Source: Paracoccus salipaludis
GTDB taxonomy: Bacteria > Pseudomonadota > Alphaproteobacteria > Rhodobacterales > Rhodobacteraceae
Assembly (NCBI RefSeq): GCF_002287065.1
Contig: NZ_NSJZ01000002.1
Span: 1-64,000 of the forward strand
Direction: 5' to 3'
DNA: 64,000 nucleotides
This document shows, one piece after another, positions 18,150-27,420 of the stretch. The first letter of the stretch is position 1; each line of letters opens with the position of its first letter. The notes under the pieces were generated by a model. It ran no database searches, was not told where the DNA came from, and worked only from the letters and a program-made list of their open reading frames with translations. Both the position numbers and the translations under genes were made by a program.

Positions 18150-19522
18150 CAGAACCAGTCGGCCGAGACCTGAAGCAGGCGCTCGACCTCGTGGATGTCG
18201 CCGGCCAGCGCGAAGATCAACACCAGATCGCCCGGTTCCAGCCGCGTGTCGGGGCGGGGCTTGAGGATCTCGCCCCCCTTTTCCACCGCCGCGATCAGCG
18301 CGCCGCGCGGCAGCTTGAGGTCGCGCACCGCCTGTCCCGCAAGGGCCGAGCCGGGCAGGACCTGCGCCTCGATCAGCTCGGCCTCGGTGTCGCCCAGGGA
18401 ATAGACGTCGCGGACGCGGCCCCGGCGGATGTGGCGCAGGATGGAGGACACGGTGACGGCGCGGGGGCTGATCTGGGCGTCGATCCCGAGGGATGAGGCC
18501 AGGGGCAGCAGCGTCGGGTCGTTGATCAGCGCGACCACCATGCCTGCGCCCGCCTGCCGCGCCCGGATCGCGGCCAGGATGTTGACATGGTCGTTGGCGG
18601 TCAGGGTCAGCACGGCGTCGGCGCTGGGCACGCCCGCCTCGGCCATCAGGTCGAGGGACATGCCGTCGCCCTGCAGCACGACGCTGCGGCGCAGCCGCTC
18701 GGCCGCCGCCTCGGCGCGGCCGAGGTCGCCCTCGATGATGCGCAGCGTGACGTCCGGCGCCTCGTCCAGCGCCCGCGAGACCGCGGTGCCGATGTTGCCG
18801 CAGCCGATCACGACCACGCGGCGGATGGGCCGCCCCGGCAGGCCGAAGATGTCCAACGTGCGGGCCACGTCCTCCTGCGGGGTCACGACATAGGCCCGGT
18901 CGCCCGCGTGCAGCTGGTCGTTCGGTTCGGGCGCGAAGAAGCGTCCTCCGCGCCGCAGCCCCACCACCACGGCGCGCAGGCCGAAGAAGGTCTGGTCCAG
19001 ATGGCGCAGCGGCGTGTTCAGGATCGGGCAGCTTTCCGTCAGCACCATGGCCAGCATCCGGACGCGCCCGTCCATGAAGGTTTCGGTGTCGAATGTCGTG
19101 GGCGCGTCCAGGCGCGACAGGGCGGCCGCTGCGACCTCCTGCTCCGGGCTGATGACGACGTCGATGGACAGGTTCTGCGCTTGGTAGAGATCGGCGTATT
19201 CGGGGCGGACATAGGCCTGCGCCCGCAGCCGCGCGATGCGGCGGGGAACGGAAAACAGCGCCGCCGCGATCTCGCAGGCGACGATGTTGACCTCGTCGCT
19301 GGCGGTGGCGGCGATCAGCAGGTCGCAGTCGGCAGCGCCCGCGCGGTCCAGCACCCCGGGGTGGCTGGCGTGCCCGGCGATCCCCTGGACGTCCAGCGCG
19401 TCATTGACCTGCTGGATCAGCCGCTCGTCCCGATCGATCAGCGCGACGTCATGCCCTTCGCCCGACAATTGCCGGGCGATCTGCCAGCCGACCTGCCCCG
19501 CACCGCAGATGATGATCCGCAT
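18149..19522 (-). CDS. trkA: Trk potassium uptake regulatory protein TrkA
   Basis: 457 residues: two RCK modules in tandem. The first Rossmann motif is at the N-terminus (MRIIICGAGQVGWQIARQL), the second at about 233 (VVVIGCGNIGTAVSRAL). Each is followed by a TrkA_C domain. It binds NAD(H) and gates the TrkH channel at the cytoplasmic face. The gene lies just upstream of trkH with a one-base overlap. Location near the ntr/hfq genes is usual for Rhodobacteraceae. Confidence 0.93.
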   Translation of the reverse strand: MRIIICGAGQVGWQIARQLSGEGHDVALIDRDERLIQQVNDALDVQGIAGHASHPGVLDRAGAADCDLLIAATASDEVNIVACEIAAALFSVPRRIARLRAQAYVRPEYADLYQAQNLSIDVVISPEQEVAAAALSRLDAPTTFDTETFMDGRVRMLAMVLTESCPILNTPLRHLDQTFFGLRAVVVGLRRGGRFFAPEPNDQLHAGDRAYVVTPQEDVARTLDIFGLPGRPIRRVVVIGCGNIGTAVSRALDEAPDVTLRIIEGDLGRAEAAAERLRRSVVLQGDGMSLDLMAEAGVPSADAVLTLTANDHVNILAAIRARQAGAGMVVALINDPTLLPLASSLGIDAQISPRAVTVSSILRHIRRGRVRDVYSLGDTEAELIEAQVLPGSALAGQAVRDLKLPRGALIAAVEKGGEILKPRPDTRLEPGDLVLIFALAGDIHEVERLLQVSADWF

Positions 19523-19833
19523 GGCCCTGTCCCGCGGTGAATGTCAGTACGCAGCCTTAGGCCGAGGTCGGGCCCACGGCAATGGGCCGCTTTGCGGCCG
19601 GGCCGGGAGCGTAGCCGCGGAGGGGCAGGCTCATGGCGGTGAAGGGTCGTCCCGCAGGAGCGCGGGAAGGACCGGGGCGCTGCCCCGGACCCCGGGATAT
19701 TTTGACGAAGAAGAAGGAACTCAGGGCGCGAGCCGCGTTTCGTTCGTCCCTCCTGGGGAGAGGAGGGCAGGAACGAAGCGTGCGGATGCCGGCCCTTCTT
19801 GCCGCGTGGGCCGCATCGCAGGGCGTCGGCCTT
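19523..19833. other. Intergenic region containing repeat copy A
   Basis: About 310 bases between the trkA start and the 3' end of the HlyD gene. It holds one copy of the dispersed hairpin repeat (annotated separately) and a GC-rich segment with small inverted repeats. I see no gene. The trkA promoter should lie in the right-hand part of the trkA-proximal 100 bases, but no clear -35/-10 was found. Confidence 0.5.
19671..19716 (+). repeat. Dispersed hairpin repeat, copy A
   Basis: Layout: a GC hairpin (CCGGGGC-GCT-GCCCCGG), then ACCCCGGGATATTT and a purine-rich end GACGAAGAAGAA. It is nearly identical over about 46 bases to copy B (50889-50937) in inverse orientation and related to copies C (39330-39372) and D (28941-28980). 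It lies about 120 bases beyond the 3' end of the HlyD gene. Confidence 0.8.
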
Positions 19834-21270
19834 TTATTGTTCGCGGAAGGCGCGCACGAAGTAGTCGGTCAGCGGCTTCATCAGATAGGCGAGGGGGCTG
19901 CGCTCGCCGGTCTGGACATAAACCTCGACCGGCATGCCGGGGATCAGGGACAGGTCGCCCAGCCTTGCGCGCTCCGCAGGGGGGATCGTGACCTCGGCGC
20001 GGTAATACTGCATCTGCGTCGCCTCGTCCGTGACGGCGTCAGCCGAGACGCGCGCCAGGGTGCCATGGATCTCGGGCGTGGTCCGGCTGGAGAAGGCGGA
20101 AAAGCGCAGCGTGACATCCTGCCCGACCGACACCTCGTCGATGTTCAGGGGCGAGACCCGCGCCGCGATCACCAGGGGGCGGTCCTGCGGCACCAGGAAC
20201 AGCACCGGGTCGGCCGCCCGGATCACCGCGCGGGGCGTCGTCACCTGCAACTGGTGCACGATGCCCGACACCGGCGCGCGGATGTCGAGCCGCGAGATCT
20301 GCTCGGTCAGCGAGCGGCGGCGCTCGGCCAGTTCCAGTTCGCGGTAGCCGAGGTCGCGCAGTTCGGTTTCGGCGGTTTCGCGCCGCTCGGCGGCCTCCTT
20401 GAGCTTGGTGATGTCGATCTCGGTCACCCGCGTCTCGCCCTGCGCGCGCATGGCCTGCGTTTCGCCCAGCTGGCCGTCCAGCCGCGCCGCCTCGCGTTCC
20501 AGCCCCAGCACGCGCGAGGCCTGGGCCAGCCCGCGGTCGAGCAGCGTCTGCTGGTCGGTCAGTTCCTCCTGGATCAGGTCGCGCTGGGTCTTCAGAGCGA
20601 TCATCTGCGCGTCGATCCCTTCGATCTGGTTGCGCACCTGCTGGGCCTGCTGGTCCAGCTGGTCGGTCGATTGCCTGAGCGTGTCGAGACGGCTTTCGAA
20701 AAGCCGCGTCTGCCCCTCGATCAGGGCGGCCACGTCGGGGCGGGTGGGGGCGAGCTGCAGCAGTTCCTCGGGGAAGGTGATGGCGGGACGGTCGGCGCGC
20801 TCGGCCTCGAGCCTGCCGCGGCGAGCGAGAATCTCGAAGTACTGGCCCTCGACAATGGCAAGCTCGGTGCGCAGCAGCGTGCCGTCCAGCCGGATCAGCA
20901 GGTCGCCGGCCCGGACCGGCTGGCCTTCGCGCACGGCGATTTCCTCGACCACGCCGCCCTCGGGGTGCTGGACGACCTGGCGGTGCTGCTCGACCTCGAC
21001 CTGGCCCGAGGCGACGACCGCGCCCGCGATGCGCGAGGTCACGGACCACAGGCCGAAGCCGCCGACCAGCAGCAGCATCCCGACCAGCCCCAGCATCAAC
21101 GCGCTGCGGGCCGACCAGCGGCTGCCTTCGGCCGGCGGGGGCGACGGGGGTTGCCCGGTCCCGCGCGCCGGGCGGCGCGGAGGGGTGACGATGCCGTCCA
21201 CCTTGGCCACGGGTGCCATGGCAAGGCCCACCGGGCCGGGACCGCGCATCTGCGGGGTGGGATTGTTCAT
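19834..21270 (-). CDS. Type I secretion membrane fusion protein (HlyD family)
   Basis: 478 residues. ATG 21270 overlaps the ABC gene stop (ATGA). A Pro-rich cytosolic N-terminus is followed by one membrane span (ALMLGLVGMLLLVGGFGLW), a biotinyl-lipoyl half-motif (VVQHPEGGVVEEIAVREGQPVRAGDLLIRLDG split around a long coiled coil of about 150-330) and the closing half (LDIRAPVSGIVHQLQV). The C-terminal beta-barrel domain ends LIPGMPVEVYVQTGERSP, LAYLMKPLTDYFVRAFREQ, the classic PrtE/HlyD ending. It is the adaptor linking the ABC exporter to a TolC-type channel, which is not in this window. Confidence 0.9.
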   Translation of the reverse strand: MNNPTPQMRGPGPVGLAMAPVAKVDGIVTPPRRPARGTGQPPSPPPAEGSRWSARSALMLGLVGMLLLVGGFGLWSVTSRIAGAVVASGQVEVEQHRQVVQHPEGGVVEEIAVREGQPVRAGDLLIRLDGTLLRTELAIVEGQYFEILARRGRLEAERADRPAITFPEELLQLAPTRPDVAALIEGQTRLFESRLDTLRQSTDQLDQQAQQVRNQIEGIDAQMIALKTQRDLIQEELTDQQTLLDRGLAQASRVLGLEREAARLDGQLGETQAMRAQGETRVTEIDITKLKEAAERRETAETELRDLGYRELELAERRRSLTEQISRLDIRAPVSGIVHQLQVTTPRAVIRAADPVLFLVPQDRPLVIAARVSPLNIDEVSVGQDVTLRFSAFSSRTTPEIHGTLARVSADAVTDEATQMQYYRAEVTIPPAERARLGDLSLIPGMPVEVYVQTGERSPLAYLMKPLTDYFVRAFREQ

Positions 21271-23024
21271 GTCACGCCTCCGCCCGCGCCGCGCGCGCGG
21301 GTGATCGTCTCGGCATTCCTGACGGTCGAGCGCAGCACCTCGTCGCGCGGGCCGAAGGCGCGGCGCATGCCCCCTTCCATGACCAGCAGAAGCTCGCATT
21401 CCGCGATGGCGGCCGGGCGGTGGGCCATGATGATGACCGCGCCGCCGCGCGCCTTGATCGCGCGGATCGCGAGGTTCAGCGCCTCGGACCCCTCGTTGTC
21501 GAGGTTCGAGTTCGGCTCATCCAGGACGAACAGCACCGGGTCGTCGTAAAGCGCCCGCGCGAGGCCCACGCGCTGGATCTGGCCGCCCGAAAGCCGCGCG
21601 CCCGCCTGCGCAAGCGGCGTGTCGTAGCCCTGCGGCAGGTCCAGGATCATCCGGTGCGCCGCCGCCGCCGCCGCCGCGCGCACCACCGCGTCCGGATCGG
21701 GGCGCGAGGAAAGCCGGGCGATGTTTTCCGCGATGGTGCCGTCGAACAGCGTCACCTGCTGGGGCAGGTAGCCGATCAGCCGGCCCAGCACGTCGGGGTC
21801 GTATTGTTCCAGCGTGGCGCCATCCAGCCGGATCGAGCCGCTGGCCGGCGCCCAGGCCCCGATCAGCGCGCGGGCGAGCGTGGACTTGCCCGCGCCCGAG
21901 GGGCCGATCACGCCCAGCGCCTGCCCGGGCGCGAGGTTGAAGCTGACGCCGCGCAGCGTGGGCACGGTCTGCCCCGGCGGCACGACGGTGAGGTTCGCCA
22001 CGTCCAGCCGCGCCGCGGGCCGGGGCAGGGGCGTCCGCTGCGGCTGCGGCGGGCGGCGCGTCAGCAGCCCCCCCAGCCGGTTCCAGCCGTCCAGAGCGCG
22101 CTGCACCGCCGACCAGCCGCCGACGATCTGTTCGACCGGCGCCAGCACCCGCCCCATCAGGATCGAGCTTGCGATCATCGCCCCGGGCGTCACCGCCTGC
22201 TGCAGCACGAGCCAGGCCCCCGCCGCCAGCAGCGCCGATTGCAGGAAAAGCCGGAAGGTCCGCGAAAAGACCGAGAAGCCCGAGCCCCGGTCCGAGGCCG
22301 ACATCGTGGCATCGGCCATCCGGTCGCGCGTCTGCTTCCAGCGGGCGAAGACCGCCTGCCGCATGCCCAGCGCGCCGATCAGTTCGCCCTCGTCACGGTA
22401 AAGGTCGGCGGCGCGGTCGGCGGTCTGGCCCGAGATCATCGCCTCCTGCAGCGGGCGGCGGGTCAGCGACTGGTTCCCCCAGGTCGTCAGGACCAGCACC
22501 AGCGCCCCCAGCGTCGCCACGACCCCCAGCACCGGATGGAAGATGTAGAGCCCCGCCAGGAAGACCGGCGCCCAGGGCAGATCGAACAGCGCCATCAGCA
22601 CCGGCGAGCCGATCAGCTGGCGCACCGCTTCCAGGTCCCGCAGGCCGCCCTGCGCGGCGGTGGCCTGGCCCGTAACCGCCCCCTCGGCCAGTGCGGCCTG
22701 GAAGACGCGCGATTCCAGCCGGTCCTGAAAGCGCATCGCCACGCGCGACATGACGCGCACGCGCGCCAGGTCGATCAGGCCCATCATCGCGAACAGGAAG
22801 GCCACCAGCCCGAACAGCGCCGCCAGCGTCGGCACCGACCCGCTGCCCAGCACACGGTCATAGACCTGCATCATGAACAGGGGTCCCGTGAGGTTCAGCA
22901 GGTTCACCGCGATCGAGAAGACGGCCACGGCGGCGACCAGCCCCATGCTGCCACCGCGTGCCGCCCGAAGCTCGGCGAATCCGTCCTGACGTCCTGTTGC
23001 CATCGCCCCCGTGCTTCCGTTCAT
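21267..23024 (-). CDS. Type I secretion ABC exporter (PrtD-like, membrane and ATPase domains)
   Basis: 585 residues. The transmembrane domain (about 30-300) has FSIAVNLLNLTGPLFMMQVYD, typical of PrtD/RsaD exporters. The ATPase domain has Walker A GPSGAGKSTLARAL, signature LSGGQIQRVGLARALYDDP and Walker B VLFVLDEPNSNLD. ATG 23024 is the first good start; ATG 23003 (MATGRQD) is an alternative with a closer G-rich motif. It is coupled to the HlyD gene. No RTX-type substrate, C39 peptidase domain or outer-membrane channel gene is adjacent, so the cargo is unknown. Confidence 0.9.
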   Translation of the reverse strand: MNGSTGAMATGRQDGFAELRAARGGSMGLVAAVAVFSIAVNLLNLTGPLFMMQVYDRVLGSGSVPTLAALFGLVAFLFAMMGLIDLARVRVMSRVAMRFQDRLESRVFQAALAEGAVTGQATAAQGGLRDLEAVRQLIGSPVLMALFDLPWAPVFLAGLYIFHPVLGVVATLGALVLVLTTWGNQSLTRRPLQEAMISGQTADRAADLYRDEGELIGALGMRQAVFARWKQTRDRMADATMSASDRGSGFSVFSRTFRLFLQSALLAAGAWLVLQQAVTPGAMIASSILMGRVLAPVEQIVGGWSAVQRALDGWNRLGGLLTRRPPQPQRTPLPRPAARLDVANLTVVPPGQTVPTLRGVSFNLAPGQALGVIGPSGAGKSTLARALIGAWAPASGSIRLDGATLEQYDPDVLGRLIGYLPQQVTLFDGTIAENIARLSSRPDPDAVVRAAAAAAAHRMILDLPQGYDTPLAQAGARLSGGQIQRVGLARALYDDPVLFVLDEPNSNLDNEGSEALNLAIRAIKARGGAVIIMAHRPAAIAECELLLVMEGGMRRAFGPRDEVLRSTVRNAETITRARGAGGGVT

Positions 23025-23179
23025 GCGCGCCAATCGGCCGCCCTTTCGTCCTGGTGGCGGCCACAGGTTGCCGTGGCACCGCGCGCCCTTTATCCCAACC
23101 CGAACCATTCAGACAGTCCGGCGGCAAGCCCTGTTCGGCAATCAGCCCACACTCGCCGACAGATGTTAAGGAGAGATTG

Positions 23180-23914
23180 ATGCGTCTTGTTCCGGTTGTG
23201 CTGGTTCTGGGACTTGCCGGCTGCGCCGCAGCCCCCCCGGGCGAGATCGCCGATCCCTATGAGCCGATGAACCGCCGCGTCCACGCCTTCAACAAGGCGC
23301 TGGACGCCAATCTGGTGCGCCCGGCCTCGCGCATGGTCAAGGGGGACGGGGCGTCAGGCCCCAGGCCCCCCGGACAGCCGCCGGGCGTGCTGCAGATGGT
23401 CGGGAACTTCGGCTCGAACCTGTCGCTGCCGGGCAAGGTCGTGAACAGCCTGCTGCAGGGCCGGCCCGAGCCTGCGGTGAGAAACACCTTCCGCTTTGCG
23501 GTCAACACGACGCTGGGCCTGGGCGGCCTGTTCGATCCGGCGGGGTCGGACTTTGCCCTGCCCGAGATCGACACGGACTTCGGGGAAACGCTGCATGTCT
23601 GGGGCGTGCCCTCGGGCGCCTATCTGGAACTGCCCCTGCTGGGGCCGTCCACGGAACGCGACCTCGCGGGCAAGATCGTCGACTTCGCCCTGATCGACCC
23701 CTTGGACAACGTGCTGACGGACGACCAGAAGCTTGCGGGCACGGCGGCGCGCGTGGTGTCAAAAGCGGGTGAGCGGGCGCAATTCGGCTCGACGGTGGAC
23801 TCGGTCCTGCATGAAAGTGCCGACAGTTACGCCCAGACGCGGCTGCTTTACACCCAGCACCGCCGATACGAGCTGAAGCAGGAAGAGGACGCCATTGACC
23901 CATATGCCGAATAG
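23180..23914 (+). CDS. mlaA: MlaA-family lipoprotein (VacJ)
   Basis: 244 residues. ATG 23180 follows AAGGAG (23168-23173). The lipoprotein signal MRLVPVVLVLGLAGC gives Cys15. The family core is clear: DPYEPMNRRVHAFNKALD, VVNSLLQGRPEPAVRN, RFAVNTTLGLGGLFDPA, DFGETLHVWGVPSGAYLELPLLGPST. MlaA sits in the outer membrane and removes misplaced phospholipids, handing them to MlaC. The next gene encodes an MlaC-type protein and overlaps it by 20 bases, so the two form a unit. The MlaEFBD inner-membrane complex is not in the window. Confidence 0.9.
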   Translation: MRLVPVVLVLGLAGCAAAPPGEIADPYEPMNRRVHAFNKALDANLVRPASRMVKGDGASGPRPPGQPPGVLQMVGNFGSNLSLPGKVVNSLLQGRPEPAVRNTFRFAVNTTLGLGGLFDPAGSDFALPEIDTDFGETLHVWGVPSGAYLELPLLGPSTERDLAGKIVDFALIDPLDNVLTDDQKLAGTAARVVSKAGERAQFGSTVDSVLHESADSYAQTRLLYTQHRRYELKQEEDAIDPYAE

Positions 23915-24500
23915 CACCCGACGCGGGTTCCTGGGGATGATCGCCGCGGGCGGCGCGCTGGCGGTGACGCCCGCCCATGCGATGACGGCCGGCGAGGCCT
24001 CGGCCGCGATCCGGCGCGCGGTGGACGAGGTGCTGGGCATCATCAGCTCGGGCCGGCCGCCCGCGCAGATGTATGCGGCCTTTGCGGGCGTGTTCCAGCG
24101 CCATGCCGACGTGGACGCGATCGCGCGCTCGGCCCTGGGGCCCGCGGCGCGGCAGATGGACGCGGCCAGCTTCGCCCGGTTCCGCGACGCGATGACGGGC
24201 TACATCGCGCGTAAATACGGCCGCCGCTTCCAGGAGTTCCTGGGCTCGCGCATCGAGGTCGGGACGGCGCGTCCGCTCAAGTCCTTCTGGGCGGTCGAGT
24301 CCACGGCCTACCTGAACGGCCGCAGCCCGATGCAGGTCGAATGGCACATTTCGGACAAGACCGGGCAGCCGCGCTTCTTCAACCTCATCATCGAGGGCGT
24401 GAACATGCTGGCCTCGGAACGCGAGGAGATCACCGCCATGCTGGCGCGCCGCAAGGGCGACATGGCCGCGCTGATCGCGGACCTGCAGCAGGCGGGCTGA
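23895..24500 (+). CDS. MlaC-type phospholipid-binding periplasmic protein
   Basis: 201 residues from TTG 23895, which has an AGGA at 5-base spacing; ATG 23904 is three codons further in and keeps the whole signal. STRRGFLGMIAAGGALAVTPAHA is a signal peptide with a twin arginine, so export may use Tat. The body (YIARKYGRRFQEFLG, FWAVESTAYLNGRSPMQVEWHISD, FNLIIEGVNMLASEREEI) matches the Ttg2/MlaC family, which shuttles phospholipid across the periplasm. A bidirectional terminator follows. Confidence 0.85.
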   Translation: MTHMPNSTRRGFLGMIAAGGALAVTPAHAMTAGEASAAIRRAVDEVLGIISSGRPPAQMYAAFAGVFQRHADVDAIARSALGPAARQMDAASFARFRDAMTGYIARKYGRRFQEFLGSRIEVGTARPLKSFWAVESTAYLNGRSPMQVEWHISDKTGQPRFFNLIIEGVNMLASEREEITAMLARRKGDMAALIADLQQAG

Positions 24501-24523
24501 GACCTTTCTACGCGCCATGAAAA

Positions 24524-24546
24524 AGCCCCGCTCCGGCGGGGCTTTT
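24524..24546. terminator. Bidirectional intrinsic terminator
   Basis: An 8-bp stem (24524-24531 with 24536-24543) around a 4-base loop, flanked by a run of As on the left and TTTT on the right. It can serve both the mlaA-mlaC unit and the convergent penicillin-binding protein gene. Confidence 0.85.
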
Positions 24547-24553
24547 GCTTTGG

Positions 24554-27148
24554 TCAGTTCAGGGCCGGGATGCCTTGTAGCGCCTGGCTGAGCGCGTCGT
24601 TCAGCACGTCATCCGCCGGAAGATCGGCCGGGGCCGCCGCCTCTGCCATGGCGGCCTCGGCAGGATCGGGGGCAGGGGGCGCGGCCTCGCCCGAACTGCT
24701 GACGGTCGAGCCCTCGGTCCGCGGCGCGGGCGGGGGGACGGGTTCCGCCCCGATCGGGCCGGAGCGGACCGGCACCGGCTGGGGCACCGGCGCGGGTGGC
24801 GGGGCGGAAGGCGCCGGTTCCACGAGGCGTGCGGGCTCGGACGCGGGGGCGGCTTCGCCCATCGCCTCGGCCAGTGCGGCGGCAAGCGGGTCCGCCGCGC
24901 CGTCGGGCGAGGCCGCCACGATGGCGGGCGCGTCGATCGGCATCCCCGTGGCGCCGCCCGGCTGCGCCACGTCGGCCATGCCGCCGTCCACCGGCTGGGC
25001 CGCGGCCACCGCCTCGGCCAGGGCGGCTGCCAGCGGGTCGTCCGAATCGGCCGACACGATGTCGCTGGCGACGATCATGTTGCCCGCCGCGTCGGGCGCG
25101 ATCACCCCCAGCGGCTGGGGCGGCAGGCCCTCGTGGATCTCGGCCATCACCGCCTGCCAGATCTCGGCGGGCAGGCCGCCGCCCGTCACCCCCTGCAGCG
25201 GCGTGTTGTCGTCATAGCCCATCCAGACGCCCGTCACGTACTGCTCGGTGAAGCCGATGAACCAGGCGTCGCGATAGGAGGAGGTCGTGCCCGTCTTGCC
25301 CGCCACCTCGCGTCCCGGCAGCTTGGCGCGCCCGCCGGTGCCGCTTTCCACGACCTGCTGCATCATCCAGATCAGTTCCGACGCGGCCTTGGGAGAGATG
25401 ACGCGCTGCCCCATCCCGCCGATCTGCCCGATCAGCGGCTTGTCGTCGCCCTTGATGCGCAGCTCGACCAGACCATAGGGACGCACGGCGGTTCCGCCGT
25501 TGCGGATGCCCGCATAAGCGCCGGTCATTTCCAGCAGCGTGGTTTCCGACACCCCCAGGCCCATCGAGGGGCTGGCCATGATGTCATGGGCAAAGCCGAA
25601 GTCCTGCGCCACGCGGCGCACGTTGTCGCGGCCCACGGCCTCCTGCAGGCGGATGGTCGAGGTGTTGATCGACTTGGCCAGCGCCGTGGTCAGCGTGATC
25701 TGCCCCAGGTGGTTGCGGGTGTAGTTCTTGGGCGTCCAGGGTTTCGAGCCCTTGATGTGGATCGTGATCGGCGCGTCCAGGATCGTGTCGTTGGGCGAAT
25801 AGCCCTGGTCCAGCGCCGCCGCGAAGACGAAGGGCTTGAAGGCCGAACCCGTCTGCCGCTTGGCCTGGGTCGCGCGGTTGAAGGTGCCCGCGCCCGCCGT
25901 GTCGCGTCCGCCGATCATCGCGCGCACCGCGCCGTCAGCCGACATCACGACCACGGCGGCCTGCGCCTTGGAGCCGTCCTTGACCTTCTCGTCGAAGATC
26001 CGCTTCAGCGCGCGTTCCGCCTGCCGCTGCACGGTCTGGTCGAAGGTCGTGGTGATCGTCACGTCCTCGGTGGTTTCCGAGGTCAGGAAGCCCGGACCCG
26101 ATTCCATCACCCAGTCCGCGAAATAGCCGCCCGCCCGCGCCGCCGCTGCCTTGGACAGGACCGCCGGGTTGGCCTTGGCCTGGGCATATTCCTCGTCGGA
26201 AAGATAGCCCTGGTCCCGCATCAGTCCCAGGATCACCGCCGCCCGATCCTGCGAGCGTTGCAGGTTCGAGGTGGGCGAGAAGTAGCTGGGCGCCTTCAGA
26301 AGCCCCGCCAGCATCGTGGCCTCGGCGGCGGTCACCTCGGACGCCGACTTGCCGAAGTAACGCTGGGCCGCGGCCTCGAAGCCGCGCGCCCCCGCGCCCA
26401 GGTAGCTGCGGTTCATGTAGATGTTGAGGATGTCGGCCTTGGAATACTTGGCCTCCATCGCGAGGCTGTAGGGGACTTCCTTGATCTTGCGCCACAGCGA
26501 GGACTTGCGGCAGTCGGCCTCGTAGTCGGCCTCGGACTTCCACTTGATGGGGTCGAATTCCTCGCCGAGGCACAGGAGCTTGGACACCTGCTGGGTGATG
26601 GTGGAGCCGCCGTTGCCTTCCAGCGGGCCACGGCCCTCGGCCATGTTGATCTTGATGGCGCTGGCGATGCCGCGCGGGTCGATGCCGAGGTGGTTGAAGA
26701 AGCGCTTGTCCTCGGTCGCCACCACCGCGTTGCGCAGCACCGGCGCGATCTGCTCGGCGCTGAGGGAGTTGTAGGTCTCGCCCCGCCAGGCGAAGACGCG
26801 GCCCTCGCGGTCCAGCATCGTGACCGAGCCGCGCGCGCGCCCGTCGAACAGGGCCTGCGGATCGGGCAGCGTGGAATAGTAATAGGCGACCGTCAGGCCC
26901 AGGATCAGCGCCAGCGTGGCCCCGGTGCGCCAGAACGACCCCCAGATGATGCGCCAGGTCAGCGACACCGCGCCGGTCACGCCGCGCGTGACGAAGTTGC
27001 CGCGCCGCGGCTTGCGGGGGGGCGCCGCGGCGGCCCGCCGCTGCGCCTGCTGGGGCGGCAGCCCTCCGCCCGAAGGCGGGGCCGCGTCGGTGGGGGCGGC
27101 ATAGCGCCTGTCGGCGGCAAGGCGCCGGGGCTTTTCGGGTTTCTTCAT
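24554..27148 (-). CDS. Class A penicillin-binding protein (PBP1A/1B type)
   Basis: 864 residues. A basic Pro/Ala-rich cytosolic N-terminus is followed by one membrane span (TGATLALILGLTVAYYY). The glycosyltransferase domain has the catalytic Glu in ATEDKRFFNHLGIDPRG plus GGSTITQQVSK. The transpeptidase domain has TGSAFKPF (SxxK), KSINTS (SxN) and KTGTTSSYRDAWFIG (KTG). A long Ala/Pro-rich C-terminal extension of roughly 180 residues carries DPLAAALAEA twice and ends near DDVLNDALSQALQG. It polymerises and cross-links peptidoglycan. Start ATG 27148 is chosen because the basic N-terminus fits; a longer in-frame start at 27202 exists. Confidence 0.9.
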   Translation of the reverse strand: MKKPEKPRRLAADRRYAAPTDAAPPSGGGLPPQQAQRRAAAAPPRKPRRGNFVTRGVTGAVSLTWRIIWGSFWRTGATLALILGLTVAYYYSTLPDPQALFDGRARGSVTMLDREGRVFAWRGETYNSLSAEQIAPVLRNAVVATEDKRFFNHLGIDPRGIASAIKINMAEGRGPLEGNGGSTITQQVSKLLCLGEEFDPIKWKSEADYEADCRKSSLWRKIKEVPYSLAMEAKYSKADILNIYMNRSYLGAGARGFEAAAQRYFGKSASEVTAAEATMLAGLLKAPSYFSPTSNLQRSQDRAAVILGLMRDQGYLSDEEYAQAKANPAVLSKAAAARAGGYFADWVMESGPGFLTSETTEDVTITTTFDQTVQRQAERALKRIFDEKVKDGSKAQAAVVVMSADGAVRAMIGGRDTAGAGTFNRATQAKRQTGSAFKPFVFAAALDQGYSPNDTILDAPITIHIKGSKPWTPKNYTRNHLGQITLTTALAKSINTSTIRLQEAVGRDNVRRVAQDFGFAHDIMASPSMGLGVSETTLLEMTGAYAGIRNGGTAVRPYGLVELRIKGDDKPLIGQIGGMGQRVISPKAASELIWMMQQVVESGTGGRAKLPGREVAGKTGTTSSYRDAWFIGFTEQYVTGVWMGYDDNTPLQGVTGGGLPAEIWQAVMAEIHEGLPPQPLGVIAPDAAGNMIVASDIVSADSDDPLAAALAEAVAAAQPVDGGMADVAQPGGATGMPIDAPAIVAASPDGAADPLAAALAEAMGEAAPASEPARLVEPAPSAPPPAPVPQPVPVRSGPIGAEPVPPPAPRTEGSTVSSSGEAAPPAPDPAEAAMAEAAAPADLPADDVLNDALSQALQGIPALN

Positions 27149-27420
27149 GCCTGTGTCCAATGGGCCGTTTCCCGGCCTTTTTCGTCCGCCCACATATAGC
27201 AACCATGCCCGCTTGAGAACACGCCGTCAGCCTGCGCACCCAGACGTGACCTGCCGGAATATCGCGCAGTTTCGGCAAAATCTGCCGCGCGGACGGGCAA
27301 TCCCTGCCGCAGGCTGGCCGAAATCCGCCTGCCGCTGGACGTGCCGAGGGCAGTTGCCGCGTGATCCGGCTGAAGGGCGGGCCGGCGCAAGGGCCCGCGG
27401 CAAGCGACGAGGACATGCCG

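Noticed and set aside
27225..27255. A possible NtrC site (GCACC ... GTGAC) before amtB
   Set aside because: Only one half matches the GCACC-N5-GGTGC consensus; not enough to call.
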